This document shows, one piece after another, positions 59,640-64,000 of a DNA stretch of 64,000 nt. The notes under the pieces are model-generated. The model made no database searches and was not told the origin of the DNA. It worked only from the letters and a program-made list of their open reading frames with translations. The stretch's first letter is position 1. Each line of letters starts with the position of its first letter. A program made the translations under genes and the position numbers. The stretch comes from Tamarix chinensis (taxonomy: Eukaryota > Streptophyta > Magnoliopsida > Caryophyllales > Tamaricaceae). The stretch is from the NCBI GenBank assembly GCA_030549775.1, contig CM060174.1, positions 23,486,693 through 23,550,692 on the forward strand, written 5' to 3'.

Positions 59640-61060
59640 ATCATGTTTCTCATTCTCTTGATAGGATAAAAAGCAATTTAGTGCTTCAATTGCTGCCCAT
59701 TAACTTTGAAAACTCCAACTGCTTCACTTTTAATCTCGACTGCACGAGATGAATATACTTGTCAGACTTAAAAATTTCTTGACCAATATGATCTTAGCTT
59801 TCCCATAAATAATTTCAGTATAGACTTGAAAATAATTAATTTTTCCCTTTCATGAAATTATATTTGTGTCAAGTTCTTATCATGAAACCGTTTAGTTCTT
59901 TCTTTGTATATTTAAGCATTCTCATAGGCATCAAAACTCAACTCATCATGTTCATTAAGTTGAAGTTGTCTTTTTTCTCAAGTTGTTTTTGGATCAAAAT
60001 TGAGTAACCTTGTTACCTAATATGCCTTGTGCTCAATATATATAGGAAGATGAGAGTGTTTTCCATAGATCAATTGGGTGTGGTGGTAATTAGTGTTTTG
60101 AACATAGTTTGATATGCCCATAGTGTGTCACCAAGATTTAATGACTAATCTTTTCTTTAGTGATTAATCGCCTTTTCAAGGATAGAATTAATTTATAGAT
60201 TGGTTATCTCTACTTGATCACTTATTTGAGGATGATATGGTGTTGCAATCATGTGAGTCACTCCATATTTCCTTAGAAGTCTCTCAAACTATCAATATGT
60301 AAAGTGTGTCCCTTCATCACTTAAGATTGCTCTAGGAACACCAAATCTCAGAATGATGAAATTTTTGAACAACATCATGAATACTCTTGAATCATTTGTA
60401 GGGGATGGCATAGTTTCAACCCACTTGGATACTTAATCCACCATAACCAATATAAACCTATTACCTTAAGACAATAGAAAATGCCTCATGTAATCAATCC
60501 CTCATAAAAAAAACACCTTAGCCTCAATACCATACTTCTGAATCATCTCATACCTTTGCAAAACATTGTTAGTTCTTTGACATGTATCATTAGATAACAT
60601 AAATTTTCAAACATCCTTAAATAGTGTTGGCTAATAGAAATTGACATAAAGGATCTTGGTTGTTGTTTTGTTAGAGCTAGTGTCACCACCACAAGGTCAC
60701 AAATGGTAATGAAAGATAATATTATCAACCTCTTGTTTCAGAACACATCTTTTATAGATATTATCTAGCTAATGTTTATAGTTACAAGGATCAACCTAAT
60801 AGTAATGGTTGGAATCCAAAACGAATTTCTTCAAATTATGATAGGAGAATCTTAGAGGTATAATCCCACTAACTTTGTAATTAACAAAATCAATGAACCA
60901 TGGAATGGTCAAAGTGGTTGATACTACAAGCAAGTGATCATTCCGGAATGAATCATCAAGTGTTTCTTCTTCCCCTTATTTTTAATCTAGACTAATCCTA
61001 CATTGGTGATTTACCACAATATGTTTACTGCCCTTCTTGTATCCTTTTCAAGCTCCTAGA
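59640..61060 (-). pseudogene. pol: Athila-like integrase with RNase H tail, broken
   Basis: Reverse-strand pieces in order: an RNase H end (KKGSKHIVVNHQC, near 61030), then WFIDFVNYKVSG near 60900, the zinc-binding domain with CVLKQEVDNIIFHYH, PCGG and a late CQRTNN (60570-60760), and the catalytic core with VSKWVE, FGVPRAILSDEGTHF and KYGVTHMIATPYHPQ (60150-60430). A C-terminal module VFKVNGQQLKH lies near 59690-59730. Integrase inserts the DNA copy into the chromosome; the SDEGTHF and ATPYHPQ motifs of the DDE core are readable. Stops interrupt the frame several times, for example before the zinc-binding domain and at HPQ...INHxRKD, so the enzyme cannot be made. Motif style fits Athila. Confidence 0.85.
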
Positions 61061-61299
61061 GCAGTAGAACCTATCTAATTAATCTTTTTTTTTACATCCT
61101 TCTTACTTAAAATATACTCAATCATTTCTTGAGTGGATCATTGGAAAAATTCTTGGGTATTTATTCTTGTATAACTTGCTCAAGTATTTCAAATTTAGTT
61201 ATATTCATCACCAAAGTTATGAGATTTCACAATTTAAGACAAATCAAATTCCATTTTTTCCTCTCCCACTTTCAAGGGAAGCCTTCCATTTTTCACATC
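61061..61299 (-). other. Deletion junction where reverse transcriptase should be
   Basis: Only about 240 bp separate the end of the protease region from the RNase H tail. A full RT and RNase H would need well over 1 kb. No RT motif such as YxDD is visible. Confidence 0.65.
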
Positions 61300-62430
61300 A
61301 ATAATGGCACCTATAGTTGTAAGTAATGACCTTCTTAAAATTATTGGGATTTAAGAGTCTTAATCAATCTCAAAGATGAAAAAATTGATAGAAATAAATA
61401 ATTTATCGACCTTTATAGGGACATTCTTAAGAACACATACTAGATATTTTGCTAATTTGTTGTCTAACTGAAGAGACATGGTAGTGATATTCAATTCTCC
61501 TATTTCAAGTTTTTCATATATAAGCAAAGTCATTAAGCTTAAACTTTCATCTATGTCACATAAAGCATGATTAATGACCATATTTCCAAAAAAAAAATGG
61601 TATAGGGAATGAACCAAAATCCTTATGTTTAGGTGGCAGTTTGTTTTGAATTAGGGAACTATACTCTTCTGTTAAGGTAACCATTTCATACTCTTTTAAC
61701 TTGTATTTTTGTATAAAATATATTTAAGGAATTTTTCAAAGTTTTCTACTTTGGTCATAGCCTCAATAAATAAGATATTTATGAGGAGTTTTTTCAGCAT
61801 ATATAAGAATTTGCTAAATTGATTTTTCCTGTTCATCCTTCACTAATATTTTTAGGTAAGGGATTATAGGCTTTTATGTTTGTGGAGGTAAAGGTTTCCT
61901 AACCTCATTCTATTTCACAATTTTTTTCTATTTCTCAATTGTCACAATCTCACCACCCTCCTTTGTCACATCCTCAAATTTCTCTTCAACATCCTCAACT
62001 TCCCTTTTTAAAATAGGATAATCTAGTTCCTTCCTACTCCTAAGTGATATGGCATTAATGGAACCCTTAAGATTTATCTCTAATTGCCTTGGAAGAATTT
62101 TAAATGGCCTAAAAGAGGAATTAATTTGTTGGGACACTTGAATGATTTAGTTTTCCAGCATCTTATTGTGGGTGGCTAGATAATTAAATTTAGAGGCCAA
62201 GATATTAATATCATCATTCATAATTCTATTTTATTTCCTCAACTCCTCAACTTTTTTACTCTGTGTGGTCACAAATTTCTCTAATTATGAGTCTAAAATG
62301 GATTTTGGAGGGTTAAGAAAAGGTGGTCTAGGGTTTTGAAAACCTAGAGATATGAGATTTGATTAAGGAGTAGGGTTATGTGGTGGGTTCTTACATGAAA
62401 GATTCAAACTTTATCCACCCTGGGTAGTTA
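61300..62430 (-). pseudogene. gag: Athila-like gag C-terminus and protease, broken
   Basis: Gag pieces read on the reverse strand from 62430: NYPGWIKFESFM, then MNDDINILASKFNYLATHN near 62180, then QLEINLKGSINAISLRSRK (62020-62090), an arrangement typical of Athila Gag. A linker near 61690-61790 reads ENFEKFLKYILYKNT. The protease at about 61400-61600 reads HALCDIDESLSLM, where Athila normally has D-S/A-x-N-L-M, then MSLQLDNK and NVPIKVDKLFIS, followed by IDVKNGRLPLKV near 61290. These parts would coat RNA and process the polyprotein. The N-terminal Gag part is cut off by the LTR beginning at 62431. Confidence 0.8.
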
Positions 62431-64000
62431 TGTAACATTCCAAATTTTACTAATGAAAATTTTCAATTTATAGTGGAAGAATATAATCAAAATATTAGGT
62501 GTTATTGCCATAATTGGCATAATTCTAGTTTACCATACCATCCTTATATTAATCATAAGGCTAAAACCATTCATAGTAAAATAAGGTAATTAGAAATGAG
62601 AGAAACTTTTATAAATACAAATACAAATGTGGAGATGAATTCCGAGACACAATAATAGAATATAAGATAAGGGATACCATGGATCAAAGAATTCAAAAGG
62701 TATTTGGGTAAAACCATCATCCAGATAATATAACTCTTTGCCCAAACACTCAGTATAGATAAAAGGTCACTCCTCTCCACATAATGCATCAAAAGTACCA
62801 AAATTGTCTTGTTGTTCCTCAAAGACTTGCACAAAAGCATTTGGGTTATTGGTTCATAGGAATGAGTAGCACCCATAAAAAGGATGGTCATTATGCTACA
62901 TATGGAGAGAGGTAAAAATACCATCAAGTCATGGTTACAGATAAAATTCATTCATAATAAATGATAAATACACATAAATTTTATGAAAAGTCTCATAGGT
63001 AAATATTAGTACATGCATCTTTATTAGATATAAATATTTTTATTATTTTATTTATGTTGAGTTCAGGGATCCCACTATCTTTAATCTAGTGGAACAGACT
63101 AAAGTACCATCTCAAGGATAACACACCCGAGCTACTATTATCATTAGTGGAATAGATATGAAAATATCACCTTCTCAAGGAAAAATGCTCTTGAGGAGCG
63201 GATATGAAAACATCACCTTGGTCCTGATTCATGTACTCTTCCACTTTAAATTATTAGTGTCATATCCATTAGGTTGCTTAATTAATATCCTTTTTCACAT
63301 TCTCATTCAAAATGAGCATAGGGTCACACTATTCTTAATATAGTGGAATGGACTAAATCCCCTTCTCAGGGATAATACACTTGAGCCACTATTCTCATTC
63401 TATGGAATGATTATGAAAATATAAACTTCTTAGGACAAAAAGCTTCTAAGCCACTATTATCATCTAGTGGAACAACTATGAAAAACATCACCTTAGCCTA
63501 GCTCACATGGTATTTCAATTTAAATGATCAATTTATTATTCAAGATTGAATCACAGGTACAAAACACATTAAACCAGGTAAGGACATCAAATAGGCCATA
63601 AGCCATTCTCTAGAGTTAAAATCTGTATCTCCCCAAAACCCTAATTTCACAATTTTTGCTTAAATTCTCCCATATTGAACATTTAGCCAGAAAATTTAGT
63701 ATATCTTCCTTAATTTTTATTATTACCGATGTATCCAAAATTAAGGGTCTAAATTATATATCATACACATGCAATAGTAGCTCTATCTCAAAAGTTACTA
63801 TTTATAAAGCTCATAAACCCTAATTTCATAGGTAAGTCATGAATTTTTCCATAAGGCTTATAAAATTACAAAATTCAATATAAATCACTAAAATGTCAAC
63901 ATTAACAACATATAAAATTTGTGGTCTAACTCTAATCGTTTACACATGTGATAATAAGACTACCGTTTTAAGGTTACTATTCCCAATTTATGCCTTTTTC
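62431..64000 (-). mobile_element. Reverse-strand family-B-like LTR, cut by the window edge
   Basis: It starts TGTAACATTCCAAATTTTA at 62431, the reversed 3' end of a family-B LTR, directly next to Athila Gag sequence. The opposing arm ATATTAGGTGTTAT lies near 62492-62506. Then follow GGAATGAGTAGCACCC near 62859 and two blocks of hairpin repeats (63060-63500), all in the reverse order of the LTR at 55733-59467. The 5' part is beyond the window. Confidence 0.75.
63060..63500. repeat. Two blocks of CCAC...GTGG hairpin repeats, reverse strand
   Basis: CCACTATCTTTAATCTAGTGG near 63072, 'ctactattatcattagtgg' near 63133, then after a flank with 'catcaccttggtcctgattcatg', 'acactattcttaatatagtgg' near 63327, CCACTATTCTCATTCTATGG near 63377 and CCACTATTATCATCTAGTGG near 63454. 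Five of six expected units are readable. Confidence 0.8.

Larger units (their letters stand above)
53519..62430 (-). mobile_element. Athila-like Ty3/Gypsy element, reverse strand, split by a solo LTR
   Basis: On the reverse strand: gag C-terminal part (62430-61640), protease (61640-61300), end of RNase H (about 61060-61000), integrase (60960-59690), then after an inserted solo LTR (55733-59467) an ORF typical of Athila (54750-53519). This order is that of Athila elements, so I read these pieces as one copy. The reverse transcriptase is missing. The gag end is cut by another LTR starting at 62431. No LTR of the Athila element itself is recognised in the window. Confidence 0.75.

Overview
The window is AT-rich plant nuclear DNA made almost entirely of nested, decayed transposable elements. 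I find no host protein gene, tRNA or functional rRNA gene that I can support. The plant assignment rests on the element types: Tekay-like chromovirus LTR retrotransposons with very long LTRs, an Athila-like element, a smaller Ty3/Gypsy element primed by initiator tRNA-Met, an L1-type LINE, Cassandra-type LTRs carrying a 5S rRNA-like sequence, and hAT- and CACTA-like debris. I cannot name the species; a large-genome angiosperm is the safe reading.

Layout. 1-199: 3' end of a family-A LTR. 686-4724: decayed reverse-strand LTR. 4994-5569: two Cassandra LTRs head to head. 6123-10288: a 4.2 kb solo LTR (family B). 10735-18074: family-A LTR (3.5 kb), primer-binding site, and broken gag, protease and RT, with a foreign insertion in gag. 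18318-26358: a probable reverse-strand LTR split by a complete Ty3/Gypsy element at 19268-24487 (875-bp LTRs, AAAAC target duplications, RNase H and most of integrase deleted). 27425-30360: CACTA/hAT-like debris and a tandem duplication of about 1.2 kb. 31690-32790: LINE remnant, reverse strand. 33291-34130: a short island of non-repetitive composition. 34185-48653: a probable family-B LTR, split by a family-A solo LTR (34990-45991, ATATT duplications), itself split by a reverse-strand family-A element (36995-44668). 48654-51374: AT-rich simple sequence. 51375-52995: 'acccgac'-rich element carrying a Cassandra solo LTR (CTAAA duplications) and a hAT-like MITE. 53519-62430: an Athila-like element on the reverse strand, split by a family-B solo LTR (55733-59467). 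62431-64000: another reverse-strand LTR that runs off the window.

The most notable structures lie inside the LTRs. (1) Both long-LTR families end in an imperfect stem-loop of about 80-100 bp whose inner arm repeats the terminal TGTAACACCCC motif. (2) Family-B LTRs carry arrays of CCAC-N(11-13)-GTGG hairpins, arranged as two blocks of three in the best copies. (3) Family-A LTRs carry two clusters of near-palindromic AACCAATCGATTGGTT-like words. (4) The TATA box of family-A LTRs sits about 750-780 bp from the 5' end, so about 2.7 kb of each LTR lies downstream of it.

Nothing in the window looks able to move on its own. Every coding region is broken by stops, frameshifts, deletions or replaced catalytic residues.
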